64,000 nt of DNA, taken from JAHJDR01 sp964609965. GTDB taxonomy: Bacteria; UBA10199; JADGCS01. The translations under genes and the position numbers were made by a program. The notes under the pieces were generated by a model. It was not told the DNA's origin, did not search any database, and saw only the letters and a list, made by a program, of their open reading frames with translations. Each line of letters begins with the position of its first letter. Within the stretch, counting starts at the first letter, position 1. The stretch covers positions 301,822 through 365,821 of the forward strand of contig CAZSTS010000001.1 in NCBI GenBank assembly GCA_964609965.1, given 5' to 3'. Positions 43,418 to 52,649 of this stretch are shown piece after piece.

Positions 43418-46068
43418 GGCGATTTTTAGATTTCCTGACAACTCTTTCAACACGATACACTGTCCTTACCCTAACGATTGCTATGGCGATTGCCATTGCC
43501 TCTATTTGGTACAGCTTTGAAAACCTTAAATTTGATACTGATCAAGATCATCTCATCTCTGATAAATTAGAATACTACCAAACATACAAGAAGTTCCTAA
43601 AAGAATTTGGTGATTGGGAATACATCTATGTTGTTGTCAAACCCAAACCCACGTATCAAGGACGACTCCAGGCCAAAGTATTTGCTAATCGCCTGGCTTC
43701 GAAGTTAAATCAGAGACCTGACCTCTTCTTAAGCGTTGTCCACAGAATTGAATTTGATTCGCTTAACAACAACCTCTTGCTACTAGCTTCTGATAAAGAA
43801 TTTGAAGAATTCACGAATTTCTTTGGAGAAAATAAGAATAGTTTACAGGATTTTTTGAATATTAAAAAAGTTTCAGATTGGTACGGGTATGTAAACTCTC
43901 TCTTTGATCAAAATGTTGACCCTGAAAAAGAAAAACATCTCGAAAAATACTGGCCGTCTTTCAAGCACTCCCTTCAGGCCCCTTTTGACAACCACAGCCT
44001 AAACGAACTTAAAGACACGAATCTTCTTACCATGCTTTCTCATCGCTACATGGATCCTGATGGTTATTTGTTTTCTGAAAATGGCAAATTACTCTTTTTG
44101 CGCATTTTGCCTAAAAAAGATTTTTCTCAGATGGAGATTATTGCCAAGCCTCTCTCCATTCTGCGTTCGACCCTTGATAACTTAAAGATAAAATTTCCTG
44201 ACCTTGAGTTTGGTATTACAGGTAAACCCGTCTTGCAAAATGATGAGGCAGTCTCAACACAGTCTGATAGTGAATGGGCTGGCTTAGCGGCATTCCTCCT
44301 TGTCTCCTTGCTTATTTTCTTAACATTCAGAAGATTCAAAAGACCTTTGATGGCCTTGTTGGCCCTTTTTATAGGGATTTCTTGGACAACAGGATTTGTC
44401 ACCCTTGTTTTTGGCCAAATCAATTTGATCACGATTGTTTTTGCCATCATCCTCATTGGTCTTGGCATTGACTATGGCATTCATTTCTTGAGTCGTTATG
44501 AACAGGAACTTCTTTCAAACCTGACACTAAAAGACGCCATTAAAAACACAACCAAGCACACAGGACGCGCCATACTTTTAGGGGCCCTCACCTCAGCCAC
44601 AGCCTTTGCCACAGCTCTTTTTACAGATTTTCTGGGACTGCAAGAACTTGGCATCATTGCTGGTGTGGGCATTCTCTTATGCTGTTTAGCTCAATTGACG
44701 GTCTTTCCCGCCCTCATCATGGTTTTTGGTAAATCAAAATCGAAAAACCAGGCTCCTCGAATGCTTAATTGCAGTCGTTTAGAATTTCTCACCAAGAAAC
44801 CTCTTCTTGTTCTCAGTATTTCCGCCTTAGTCACTCTGTGTAGTCTTCCATTCGTATTCAAGATTGGTTTTGACAGCAATCTTCTCAAACTCCAGGACCA
44901 AAAATCCGAATCTGTGATTTATGAGAACCTCATTCAGAACAACACTGACTTTTCAACCTGGTTTTTGGCCTATCAAACAAAAAGATTAGAGGATCTAAAA
45001 ATAAAACAAGAACAGGTGAAAAAACTATCAACTGTTAAGCGAACTGAATCTATTTTGGATGTTCTCCCTCAAAATCCCAAAAAGCGAATCAAGAAGATCA
45101 GCGCACTTACCAAGATTTTTTCGAAAAAAGATCCTACGACGAAAAATCATTTATCTGCATTTCCTGACACCATTGACACGATAGGAGAAATGAAGAAATT
45201 GAAGGATCGTTTTGCCACATTAGCTAACAAAGCTCTGCGCTCAGGGCTCGAAGAAGAATTTGAAGAACTGAACAAGATGGGAAATCTATTAGATCAGCAG
45301 ATTAAATTTGTTGTAGGCCTCAAAACACCTAAGATTCCCTTTGAAGGACCCTTTTTGTCTTATTTAAAACAGTCTCAGGATCTTTTATCTGATATTCTCT
45401 CACCAAAACCTTTTTACGAAGCAGAGCTTCCTCAAAATCTTCTTTCAATCTATAAAGGGAAGAACGGTTACTATTCTCTCACCATCTATCCTAAAAATGA
45501 TATCTGGGACCCTCAAAACATGGAAGAATTTATTTCCGAAGTCCGAACGGTTATCCCCACTGTAACAGGTGCCCCCATCACGACTTATGAATCCGCAAAA
45601 AGAATGATAAATGGTTTTGCCTTGGTCGCATTTTTGACATCACTTCTTGTTTTGCTATTTGTTTTCTTGGAATTTAGAAACTTCTCCGTGCCATTACTTG
45701 TCTATGCAAATCTCCTCTTGTGCTTTTTGTGGCTAGGGGCGTTTATGTATTTCAAGGGGATTAGTATTAATCTTGCGAATTTCTTTGCTCTCCCGGTCTT
45801 GATTGGCACGGGAATAGATCACGGCATCCACATTTTTCACCACTTTAAAGAAACAAGGTCTGTAAAGGCACTTTACTCAAGTACAGTCCCTGCCATCATC
45901 ATGTCATGTCTCACTACAATTTGTGGTTTTGGCTCTTTGGCCTTTGTCCGTCACCAGGGTCTAGCCAGCTTTGGACTCATTATGGCTGTGGGAACGTTTA
46001 TTATTATGATTTCTTCTGTGATTTTGCTTCCAAATGTATTGGCATTAACTCCCACAAAGTCAGAATAA
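43414..46068 (+). CDS. MMPL/RND-family transporter (HpnN-like)
   Basis: The 884-residue protein has two copies of a module with one helix, a large periplasmic domain and five helices. The proton-relay Asp occurs in GLGIDYGIHFLSRYE (about residue 351) and GTGIDHGIHIFHHF (about 797), both in the fourth helix of each half as expected. Length and two-fold layout match HpnN-type exporters that move lipids between the membranes. It is translationally coupled to the aminotransferase upstream. The cargo is unknown; a lipid or lipid-linked molecule is the family-based guess. Confidence 0.88.
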   Translation: MRRFLDFLTTLSTRYTVLTLTIAMAIAIASIWYSFENLKFDTDQDHLISDKLEYYQTYKKFLKEFGDWEYIYVVVKPKPTYQGRLQAKVFANRLASKLNQRPDLFLSVVHRIEFDSLNNNLLLLASDKEFEEFTNFFGENKNSLQDFLNIKKVSDWYGYVNSLFDQNVDPEKEKHLEKYWPSFKHSLQAPFDNHSLNELKDTNLLTMLSHRYMDPDGYLFSENGKLLFLRILPKKDFSQMEIIAKPLSILRSTLDNLKIKFPDLEFGITGKPVLQNDEAVSTQSDSEWAGLAAFLLVSLLIFLTFRRFKRPLMALLALFIGISWTTGFVTLVFGQINLITIVFAIILIGLGIDYGIHFLSRYEQELLSNLTLKDAIKNTTKHTGRAILLGALTSATAFATALFTDFLGLQELGIIAGVGILLCCLAQLTVFPALIMVFGKSKSKNQAPRMLNCSRLEFLTKKPLLVLSISALVTLCSLPFVFKIGFDSNLLKLQDQKSESVIYENLIQNNTDFSTWFLAYQTKRLEDLKIKQEQVKKLSTVKRTESILDVLPQNPKKRIKKISALTKIFSKKDPTTKNHLSAFPDTIDTIGEMKKLKDRFATLANKALRSGLEEEFEELNKMGNLLDQQIKFVVGLKTPKIPFEGPFLSYLKQSQDLLSDILSPKPFYEAELPQNLLSIYKGKNGYYSLTIYPKNDIWDPQNMEEFISEVRTVIPTVTGAPITTYESAKRMINGFALVAFLTSLLVLLFVFLEFRNFSVPLLVYANLLLCFLWLGAFMYFKGISINLANFFALPVLIGTGIDHGIHIFHHFKETRSVKALYSSTVPAIIMSCLTTICGFGSLAFVRHQGLASFGLIMAVGTFIIMISSVILLPNVLALTPTKSE

Positions 46069-46151
46069 AGGCTCATTGTAAGAAGACGAACGTCTTCCTA
46101 GCATACAAACTTGTAAACCAAGAAAATCGAGAGACTTCTTACAAAGAGCCT
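46069..46151. repeat. Long branched inverted repeat
   Basis: AGGCTCATTGTAAGAAG (46069-46085) pairs with CTTCTTACAAAGAGCCT (46135-46151) at 16 of 17 positions. Inside, GAAGACG/CGTCTTC (46082-46097) forms a competing or branched stem. It starts directly after the transporter stop codon and may be a terminator, mRNA stabiliser or repeat. Confidence 0.5.
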
Positions 46152-46241
46152 TTGTTCTGACGCACCCCACCTAATGTGTTGTTTTTCCTGAACAAAGATT
46201 AGTGCTGGATATGAGAATCCTTTCTTGCTACATACCCCGCC

Positions 46242-48227
46242 ATGACAAATACTAAACTCATCACAGGCACAGTACTCTTTTTTATCCTCTTTACACTTCG
46301 CTTTGCAAAATACGTAGATTTGGCTCCTCCCCAACAGATTCAAAGCTGGGGTTATTTGATTTGCTCAATACTCATGCTCATCACAGTTGCGCTACCTCTT
46401 GCGAAAGCCTTTTTTAAAAAACCACTTAGCCACGCCCCTAAATTTCTTTTGGTTCTCATTTCATTTCTCCTTCTCATTTATAGCGGAATCGAAATGTATT
46501 ACAGCAGACCTCCACACCATTTCTTTACCTCTGCGTTTATTCTCTATCTCACAATGATTATTGTCTATTTTGAGAATGCTCTATTCATCCGTGCAGCCAA
46601 ATTCATGGGCAGAATCAAAAAACTTCGTTCAAAAACCGCGCTCAAGAAAATAAGAAGCACCTATACCGAAACAAACACAGAATCTTTGCAAAAAGGAGAT
46701 GTTGTAAAAGTCAAAACTGGCGAGATCATTCCTTGGGACGGCATTATTATTTCAGGGACAACAAGCGTCGATGAATCAACCATCACTGGCCAATTTAAAC
46801 CGATTTTAAAAACACAGGGAGATCCCGTTGTTGGCGGCACAGTTAATCGTGACAGCGACATAGTTATTCAACTCACAAAAGAACTGAACGAAACTGTTCT
46901 CGAAGTGACTCGTCATTTTTTGGAAAATACTCAAAGCCACAAATTTCCCATCTTTAAAAAAGCCAGCATCATTGCCCTAGTTTTTAGTTTCATAGGCTTA
47001 CTGGCAGGAATAGGTTCGTATTATTACTATTCTCAGATCCTACAAATGCCTCAGGATATAACACTTAACATTGCTCTCTCTGTGTTATTATCTTTTTCAT
47101 TGGTTTCATTGCCCACCTCAGTCCTCATTGCCATCAACATTTTTCAAGATAGTATCCTCTCAAAAGGGATAGTCCTCAAAAACACGAACGCTTATTCTAC
47201 GATTAATTCCCTCGATCTATTATTTTTGGACAAAACAGGCACGCTTTCCAGAGGCAACTTTGAATACTCTCAATATTTTCTAGAAATGGGAACAAACCAA
47301 GGAAGGCTTTTAAGCACGTTTTTTTCCTTAACTAAACTTTCTGATCATCCTCTCTCTCAAGCCATGGAAAGTCACCCTTGGTATCACGAAATATACCAAC
47401 ACCCTGTAGAGGATTTCAAAACTCACCCTGGTCTCGGTATCTGTGGACGCATAAAACCAAAGAGCGAAAGGGCTTATTTTGCTGTTGTGGGAAATTTGCG
47501 CTTTCTCAAACGCATGCAAATGTACATCACTCGAGAAATGAAGTCTAAAATTGATGATCTCGAAGCCATGGGCGAAACAGTCCTGCTTTGTGGTTACGAT
47601 CGTCAGATAAAAGGAATATTAAGTTTTGCCGACACATTACGACCTCATGTACGCTCCACAATCAAGGAGATTCACAAAGAAAACATCGAGACAGCTATTC
47701 TCACAGGTGATTCAGAAGAAGCCATCTCAAGGCTAGTGAATGAATCAAACATTAAAAGGGTGTATTCCAGGTGCACACCAACAGAAAAAGCTGCCAAAAT
47801 TAGTAAAGAAGTTAATGAAGGTAATATTGTAGGTTTTATTGGTTCCAAAGGCAACAAACTCCCTTTCAAAGAAGCTCATCTTAATATGACTCTAGACACA
47901 GGACCCGGCATTTCTACACAACAAGCAGATGCGCTCATCATGAGTTCAAATTTTAGACTGTGCTCATGGCTTCTCATCAATACAAGAAAGCTCTATAGCC
48001 GCATTAGTGCCAGATTCACGGCCAGCATTATTTTTGGACTCCTCTTTGCTGGAACATCAGCCTGGGCCCTCACAACACCTGAGTTTATCATGACGATCAT
48101 GCTCATCCTCAATCTCCTCCTCCTCAAATCAGCTTCAAGTAGAAACAAGATTGAACTGCAACAAGAGCAAGGCTCACATCAGATAAATGATAATGAAGTT
48201 GAAACTGAAATGAAAATGAGTGCGTAG
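46242..48227 (+). CDS. P-type ATPase-like protein lacking TGE and GDGxND motifs
   Basis: The 661-residue protein has the P-type ATPase layout: four N-terminal helices, an actuator domain (KGDVVKVKTGEIIPWDG, DESTITGQ), two helices with VSLPTSV, and the phosphorylation motif LDKTGTLSRG with D330. A nucleotide domain with the HP motif SDHPLSQAM and TGDSEEA follows. Two normally invariant motifs are altered. TGE reads TGQ (Q184), and the hinge GDGxND reads GSKGNK (534-539). The former Glu is needed for dephosphorylation and the latter Asp residues for Mg binding, so turnover should be impaired. The CPx metal motif of P1B pumps is absent (LPT). The gene is otherwise intact, suggesting a selected pseudoenzyme or altered mechanism. 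Confidence 0.85.
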   Translation: MTNTKLITGTVLFFILFTLRFAKYVDLAPPQQIQSWGYLICSILMLITVALPLAKAFFKKPLSHAPKFLLVLISFLLLIYSGIEMYYSRPPHHFFTSAFILYLTMIIVYFENALFIRAAKFMGRIKKLRSKTALKKIRSTYTETNTESLQKGDVVKVKTGEIIPWDGIIISGTTSVDESTITGQFKPILKTQGDPVVGGTVNRDSDIVIQLTKELNETVLEVTRHFLENTQSHKFPIFKKASIIALVFSFIGLLAGIGSYYYYSQILQMPQDITLNIALSVLLSFSLVSLPTSVLIAINIFQDSILSKGIVLKNTNAYSTINSLDLLFLDKTGTLSRGNFEYSQYFLEMGTNQGRLLSTFFSLTKLSDHPLSQAMESHPWYHEIYQHPVEDFKTHPGLGICGRIKPKSERAYFAVVGNLRFLKRMQMYITREMKSKIDDLEAMGETVLLCGYDRQIKGILSFADTLRPHVRSTIKEIHKENIETAILTGDSEEAISRLVNESNIKRVYSRCTPTEKAAKISKEVNEGNIVGFIGSKGNKLPFKEAHLNMTLDTGPGISTQQADALIMSSNFRLCSWLLINTRKLYSRISARFTASIIFGLLFAGTSAWALTTPEFIMTIMLILNLLLLKSASSRNKIELQQEQGSHQINDNEVETEMKMSA

Positions 48228-48228
48228 G

Positions 48229-50349
48229 TTACACAACCGACAAATCGAGCCGATTTCCCCATCTATCAAACATGATTTTTCTGATCAGAACATTCTCGTC
48301 AGATATAAGGACGGGATCCTTGCTCAAGATCTCCTGCGCTCTTTGCTTTGAGGCGTTGAGAAGATGGTCATCACGAATGATATGAGCGAGCCTAAAATCA
48401 GGCATACCAGATTGCCTAGTGCCCAAAAATTCACCTGGTCCTCTGATTTTAAGGTCTTCTTCAGCAATGATAAAACCATCATTAGTTTTTTCCATGGTTT
48501 TGAGACGATAACGTGATTCCTCTGATTGGGCATATTCAGCAACCAGGAAACAATAAGACTTTTCAGCACCGCGCCCTACGCGACCTCTGAGTTGATGGAG
48601 TTGTGAAAGACCAAAGCGCTCTGCATGCTCAATGACCATCACAGTCGAGTTTTGCACGTCCACACCCACTTCGACCACAGTTGTAGAAACGAGAACCTGG
48701 ATTTTGCCTTCTTTGAATTGAGACATGATCTCTTCTTTTTCTTGTGACTTCATCTTGCCATGCAAAAGACCAACGGAGAAGCCTTTAAATACCTTTTTGA
48801 GTTCTTTATGCATGAGAGTCGCATTTTTGAGATCAATCTTTTCACTTTCTTCAATAAGAGGATACACAAAATAAGCCTGCCGACCCTTGGCGACTTCATC
48901 CTGAATAAAGCCATACATTTGATCTCGTTCTTTATCGCGAAACAGCTTTGTAAATATGGGTTTGCGACCTTTTGGCATTTCGCGAATAACTGTCATATCA
49001 AGATCACCATACACACACATAGAAAGAGTTCGGGGAATAGGTGTTGCTGTCATGATGAGTAAATGAGGCTCTGCTTCAATTTGATTGTGTTTTGATTTGT
49101 TTTTGAGCCGGGAGCGTTGCAAAACACCAAAGCGATGTTGTTCATCGATGATAACATAACCTAGCTTTTGAAACAGTACATCCGGTGTGATCAGCGCGTG
49201 AGTTCCAATAAGAATATGGATAGAGCCATTCAAGAGACCTTCTAAAATCTCTCTACGATCTTTTGCCTTGGTCGCTCCTGTTAGTATTTCGATCCTGAGA
49301 TCGAGTTTATCGCAAAATTCTTTAAGATTTTTATAATGCTGCTCTGCCAAAATCTCGGTTGGCGCCATCATGGCTACTTGATAACCAGACTCAATAATAA
49401 ACAAGGCAGACAAAAACGAAACAATAGTTTTTCCTGACCCCACATCTCCCTGCATCATACGATTCATAGGATGCTCAGACAGAAAATCTTTTTTTATTTC
49501 ACTGATGGCAGATGCCTGATCACCAGTAAGTTCAAATGGCAAAAGAGAAAGAGCCTTTTCATAAAGAGGGTTTTCAGAGCCAATAACGAACGTCTTCTTT
49601 CTTTCCTTTTGAATACGCTTAGAAAGCAATCCTAATTGCAGGTAAAAGAATTCATCGTAGATAATTCTTTGGTGATAAGGGGATTTTTGCAGGTTTAAAG
49701 AATCAATATCATCTTCAACCTGCGGCTTGTGTATGTTTCGAAAAGCGTCGATAAGTGAAATTTGAACCTTGCCAGAATCCCTCACAGATCTGGGATCTTC
49801 TTCAACTATCTCTAACAATCTTTCTAAGTTCTTGCTGAGTATGTTTCGCACGGTTTTTTGATACAAGCCTTCTGTAAGCGGATACAAAGGCATAATGCGG
49901 CTTGTTGTCTGGACATCTTCATCCCAAAGCTCCATCTCGGGATGAACAAGATTTTTTAACCCTTTGTAAAATCGCGCTTCACCAAAAAAAAGAACAGAGC
50001 TCCCAACAGGGAACTTCTTTTTCATGTAACTCTCATTAAATTGAAAAAAAGTAATAATAGCGTGATCTTTTCCATCTGTAACAGCGACTTCTAATATCTT
50101 CTTTCTTCCTTTTCGAATAGAAGAAACCCCATAATCAACAATCTGAGCAATAAAACTCTCTTTCTCCCCCATTTTCAATTCCCGAATTGAAGAGAGTTTT
50201 CTGCGATCTATATACCGAATAGGCAGGTAAAAAAGCATATCCCAAGCTGTGTGCACTGATTTTTTTTCGAAAACCTTTGCTAACTTAGGGCCTACACCTT
50301 TTAAATATTGGATGGGAGTTGAAGGGGTAAGTCTTGAAAAGGAATTCAT
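48229..50349 (-). CDS. recG: ATP-dependent DNA helicase RecG
   Basis: The 706-residue protein has the N-terminal wedge OB domain (about 60-160) and a superfamily 2 helicase core: Walker A MQGDVGSGKTIVSF, DEQHRFG (DEAH-box), TATPIPRTL and ATP/DNA motif QLRGRVGRG. RecG remodels stalled forks and branch-migrates Holliday junctions. The C-terminal RecG wedge-contact segment with DFRLAHIIRDDHLL is intact. It converges on the P-type ATPase-like gene with a single base between stops and has a 1-bp gap to the gene upstream on its own strand. Confidence 0.97.
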   Translation of the reverse strand: MNSFSRLTPSTPIQYLKGVGPKLAKVFEKKSVHTAWDMLFYLPIRYIDRRKLSSIRELKMGEKESFIAQIVDYGVSSIRKGRKKILEVAVTDGKDHAIITFFQFNESYMKKKFPVGSSVLFFGEARFYKGLKNLVHPEMELWDEDVQTTSRIMPLYPLTEGLYQKTVRNILSKNLERLLEIVEEDPRSVRDSGKVQISLIDAFRNIHKPQVEDDIDSLNLQKSPYHQRIIYDEFFYLQLGLLSKRIQKERKKTFVIGSENPLYEKALSLLPFELTGDQASAISEIKKDFLSEHPMNRMMQGDVGSGKTIVSFLSALFIIESGYQVAMMAPTEILAEQHYKNLKEFCDKLDLRIEILTGATKAKDRREILEGLLNGSIHILIGTHALITPDVLFQKLGYVIIDEQHRFGVLQRSRLKNKSKHNQIEAEPHLLIMTATPIPRTLSMCVYGDLDMTVIREMPKGRKPIFTKLFRDKERDQMYGFIQDEVAKGRQAYFVYPLIEESEKIDLKNATLMHKELKKVFKGFSVGLLHGKMKSQEKEEIMSQFKEGKIQVLVSTTVVEVGVDVQNSTVMVIEHAERFGLSQLHQLRGRVGRGAEKSYCFLVAEYAQSEESRYRLKTMEKTNDGFIIAEEDLKIRGPGEFLGTRQSGMPDFRLAHIIRDDHLLNASKQRAQEILSKDPVLISDENVLIRKIMFDRWGNRLDLSVV

Positions 50350-50350
50350 A

Positions 50351-51184
50351 TTAATACGTCACTTCTGCCACAGAAAATTCAAACAACTTTTTCATCTCCT
50401 TAAACTGTTGTTCAAACAACTTTGGAGCATTATCAGCTAACACCTTAAAATTAATCACGAGTGGGTTCAAAGGATCATCAATAACAGTGAGATGATAATA
50501 GTGATTGCCAATAATAAGTGCAGGGTAAGATTCTTCGACATTATTGACATTAAGTTTGGCCTTAGTCTTTGCTATTTTTCTGGCATTAAAAAATTCTTTA
50601 ATAAACTTCTTTAACTCTTTTGCGTGGGATTTGCTGATATTAACATCGGCTCTAATTTTATGGTCCACAACATACTGTTCGTAGAGATTCTGAAAGTAAG
50701 TGATTTTGTCAAAGATGGAATCAGGTGCTGCCCTCAAAAGATATTTATTTGGATTAATAAAACCCACATTAAAAGGGATTCTTTTCTTTCCACTTAAATC
50801 CAAAAACTCAGGATCAAGCCATAAACCAAGCGCTGTTTCACTGCGAATATACCCATCACCCCACATCGAAGGGAGGAGTAAAGATCTCTTTGAGTTAAAG
50901 TTATCTGTCTCGAGAATCCCTTTGTTCGCCTTGATTTTATAAGTATGGTAATAAGAATCTTCTGACAATTCTTTGGCCATGCTATACCAAAAAGCCCTGA
51001 GAGTGCGTTTTGTTTTTCCAACCTTAACATGCTTTGTTAATGGAGGCTCATTTGGATTATTTAGATGCTTTTGTTCAATTTTTAATTCGAGATCATTAAG
51101 TGGAATGGCTTGGGCATAAACATTATTTAAGATAAAAACAGATAGGATAAATAAACTAAGGATGATTATTTTTTTTGTTTTCAT
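50351..51184 (-). CDS. Secreted hypothetical protein
   Basis: The 277-residue protein has a signal peptide (IIILSLFILSVFILNNVYAQ). The mature part is Lys-rich with no recognisable motif; SLLLPSMWGDGYIRSETALGLW and LIIGNHYYHLTVIDDPLNP (each cited in part) look like beta-rich stretches. It has a single base to recG and shares its strand, so cotranscription is likely, but a functional link to recombination is not implied. The family is unknown. Confidence 0.7.
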   Translation of the reverse strand: MKTKKIIILSLFILSVFILNNVYAQAIPLNDLELKIEQKHLNNPNEPPLTKHVKVGKTKRTLRAFWYSMAKELSEDSYYHTYKIKANKGILETDNFNSKRSLLLPSMWGDGYIRSETALGLWLDPEFLDLSGKKRIPFNVGFINPNKYLLRAAPDSIFDKITYFQNLYEQYVVDHKIRADVNISKSHAKELKKFIKEFFNARKIAKTKAKLNVNNVEESYPALIIGNHYYHLTVIDDPLNPLVINFKVLADNAPKLFEQQFKEMKKLFEFSVAEVTY

Positions 51185-51193
51185 ATACTTTCA

Positions 51194-51282
51194 CGTCTAG
51201 CGTCTAGTGTCTGGCGTCTAGCGAAAAAACTATCGATTATCTTTTTTCTATCCACTACTCACTATCCACAACCCACGATCCC
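51194..51282. repeat. Two heptamer-type islands
   Basis: CGTCTAGCGTCTAGTGTCTG (51194-51213) repeats every 6-7 bp, and CTATCCACTACTCACTATCC (51248-51267), continuing CACAACCCACGATCCC, repeats CACTATC-like words. The second run ends at the ychF stop codon. Confidence 0.55.
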
Positions 51283-52377
51283 CTAAACATTAAACTTAAA
51301 TAGTATCACATCACCATCTTTTACAAGATACTCACGTCCTTCAATTCGGCTCTGCCCTGCTTCTTTGACTGCAGAAGGCGTGCCATATTTTATGAGATCA
51401 TCAAATGTATAGACTTCTGCTTTAATAAAACCTTTTTCAAAATCAGTGTGAATGACACCTGCTGCTTTTGGTGCCTGAACATCTTTCTCAACAGTCCAAG
51501 CTCTGAGCTCATCATTGCGGGTCGTAAAAAAGGTAATCAAATTCAAAAGCCGATAACCTGTTTGTATAAAAGCCTCTATTCCCGAGTTCTCCAGATGGTA
51601 ATCCTTTAAAAATGCCTTTTTATCCTCAATGTCAAGTTCGGCAATTTCAGACTCTATTTTTCCACATATTTTTGCAACAGGAATACCTTCATTTGAGGCA
51701 TATTTTTCTAAGGCATTATAGTCTGGCGTGTTTTGAGAAAGCCCCTGTTCATCTATATTTCCCACATAAAAATAAGGTTTTAGAGTGAGCAAAAACAAAT
51801 CCGCTATATGAGCCTTGTCAGTTGATGACAGATCCATCTGCTTGGCTAACTTCCCCTGATTGAGCTCTTCCTTCATTGTATTGAGTATTTCATTTTCTTT
51901 TGCAGCCTTCTTGTCTTGGCCTTTGAGCAGTTTTTCATTCTTAGCTATACGTTTTTCGATCGTTTCTAAGTCTGCTAGAATCATTTCTGTTTTGATGACT
52001 TCGATATCACGCACAGGATCAATGGATCCTTCAACATGCACAACATCGGCATCTTCAAAACAACGCACAACAAGAGCTATGGCATCGACGTTTCTGATAT
52101 GACCCAGAAATTGGTTGCCAAGCCCCTCTCCTTTTGAAGCTCCCTTAACAAGACCTGCAATATCTACAAACTGAATAGTCGTAGGTGTTTTTGATTTTGG
52201 TTTTACAATTTGAGCAATCTTATCGAGACGAGGGTCAGGAACAATAACTACGCCTGTATTAGGTTCGATAGTGCAAAAGGGATAATTTGATGCCTCTGCG
52301 CCTGCATTTGTAAGCGCGTTAAAGATTGTTGATTTACCTACGTTAGGAAGGCCTATGATACCGCAAGTGAAACCCAT
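51283..52377 (-). CDS. ychF: Redox-regulated ATPase YchF
   Basis: The 364-residue protein is a full YchF/OLA1: P-loop GLPNVGKSTIFNALT (8 onward), VDIAGLVKGASKGEGLGNQFL, a coiled-coil insertion, and a C-terminal TGS domain (KAAGVIHTDFEKGFIKAEV and so on). YchF binds ATP in preference to GTP and associates with ribosomes. The N-K-x-D-type element is replaced by VGNIDEQG-like sequence, as in the family. It stands alone, with heptamer repeats downstream and a dispersed repeat upstream. Confidence 0.96.
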   Translation of the reverse strand: MGFTCGIIGLPNVGKSTIFNALTNAGAEASNYPFCTIEPNTGVVIVPDPRLDKIAQIVKPKSKTPTTIQFVDIAGLVKGASKGEGLGNQFLGHIRNVDAIALVVRCFEDADVVHVEGSIDPVRDIEVIKTEMILADLETIEKRIAKNEKLLKGQDKKAAKENEILNTMKEELNQGKLAKQMDLSSTDKAHIADLFLLTLKPYFYVGNIDEQGLSQNTPDYNALEKYASNEGIPVAKICGKIESEIAELDIEDKKAFLKDYHLENSGIEAFIQTGYRLLNLITFFTTRNDELRAWTVEKDVQAPKAAGVIHTDFEKGFIKAEVYTFDDLIKYGTPSAVKEAGQSRIEGREYLVKDGDVILFKFNV

Positions 52378-52424
52378 ATATAAAATTCAAGTCAAAATCC
52401 CCTTCTCCTTTGTAAGGAGAGGGT

Positions 52425-52444
52425 GCCCTGAGCTTGTCGAAGGG
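52425..52444. repeat. Dispersed 20-bp element, intergenic copy
   Basis: GCCCTGAGCTTGTCGAAGGG differs by one base from the copy inside the lipoprotein gene at 18331. CTTCTCCTTTGTAAGGAG (52402 region) next to it is another short palindrome. Confidence 0.6.
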
Positions 52445-52460
52445 CGGGTGAGGTAGAAAA

Positions 52461-52649
52461 CTAAATCTCCATAACCATCACCACAACCTCTGGTTTGATT
52501 TTGTAATTCTTTTTAAAATGTTTTCCAACCTCGATCTTAAAAAACTTTGGTACTTTATCTTTATTCATTTTTGAATTTATTTTTAGCAACGCATCCATTT
52601 TTTTTGACAATCCTCTAATAGCCTTTTTCTCTTCTTTTCCTCCAAAAAA
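52461..52649 (-). pseudogene. C-terminal part of RNase J in a shifted frame
   Basis: Beyond a run of six A at 52644-52649 (T on the coding strand), a different frame continues for about 62 codons to a stop at 52461. It encodes GGKEEKKAIRGL and ends in FKKNYKIKPEVVVMVMEI. That end matches the conserved RNase J C-terminus (RRPMILPVIMEV-like). Removing one T would fuse it to the upstream frame as a normal protein of about 550 residues. It is therefore part of rnj, not a separate gene. Confidence 0.75.

Noticed and set aside
46242..48227. Copper (CopA) or potassium (KdpB) ATPase
   Set aside because: No CPx motif or HMA domain for CopA, and no kdpA/kdpC neighbours or KdpB signature. The altered TGE and hinge motifs make a working pump doubtful.
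52378..52614. A separate small gene downstream of rnj
   Set aside because: The frame there encodes the missing C-terminus of RNase J and lacks its own ribosome-binding site in a suitable position.
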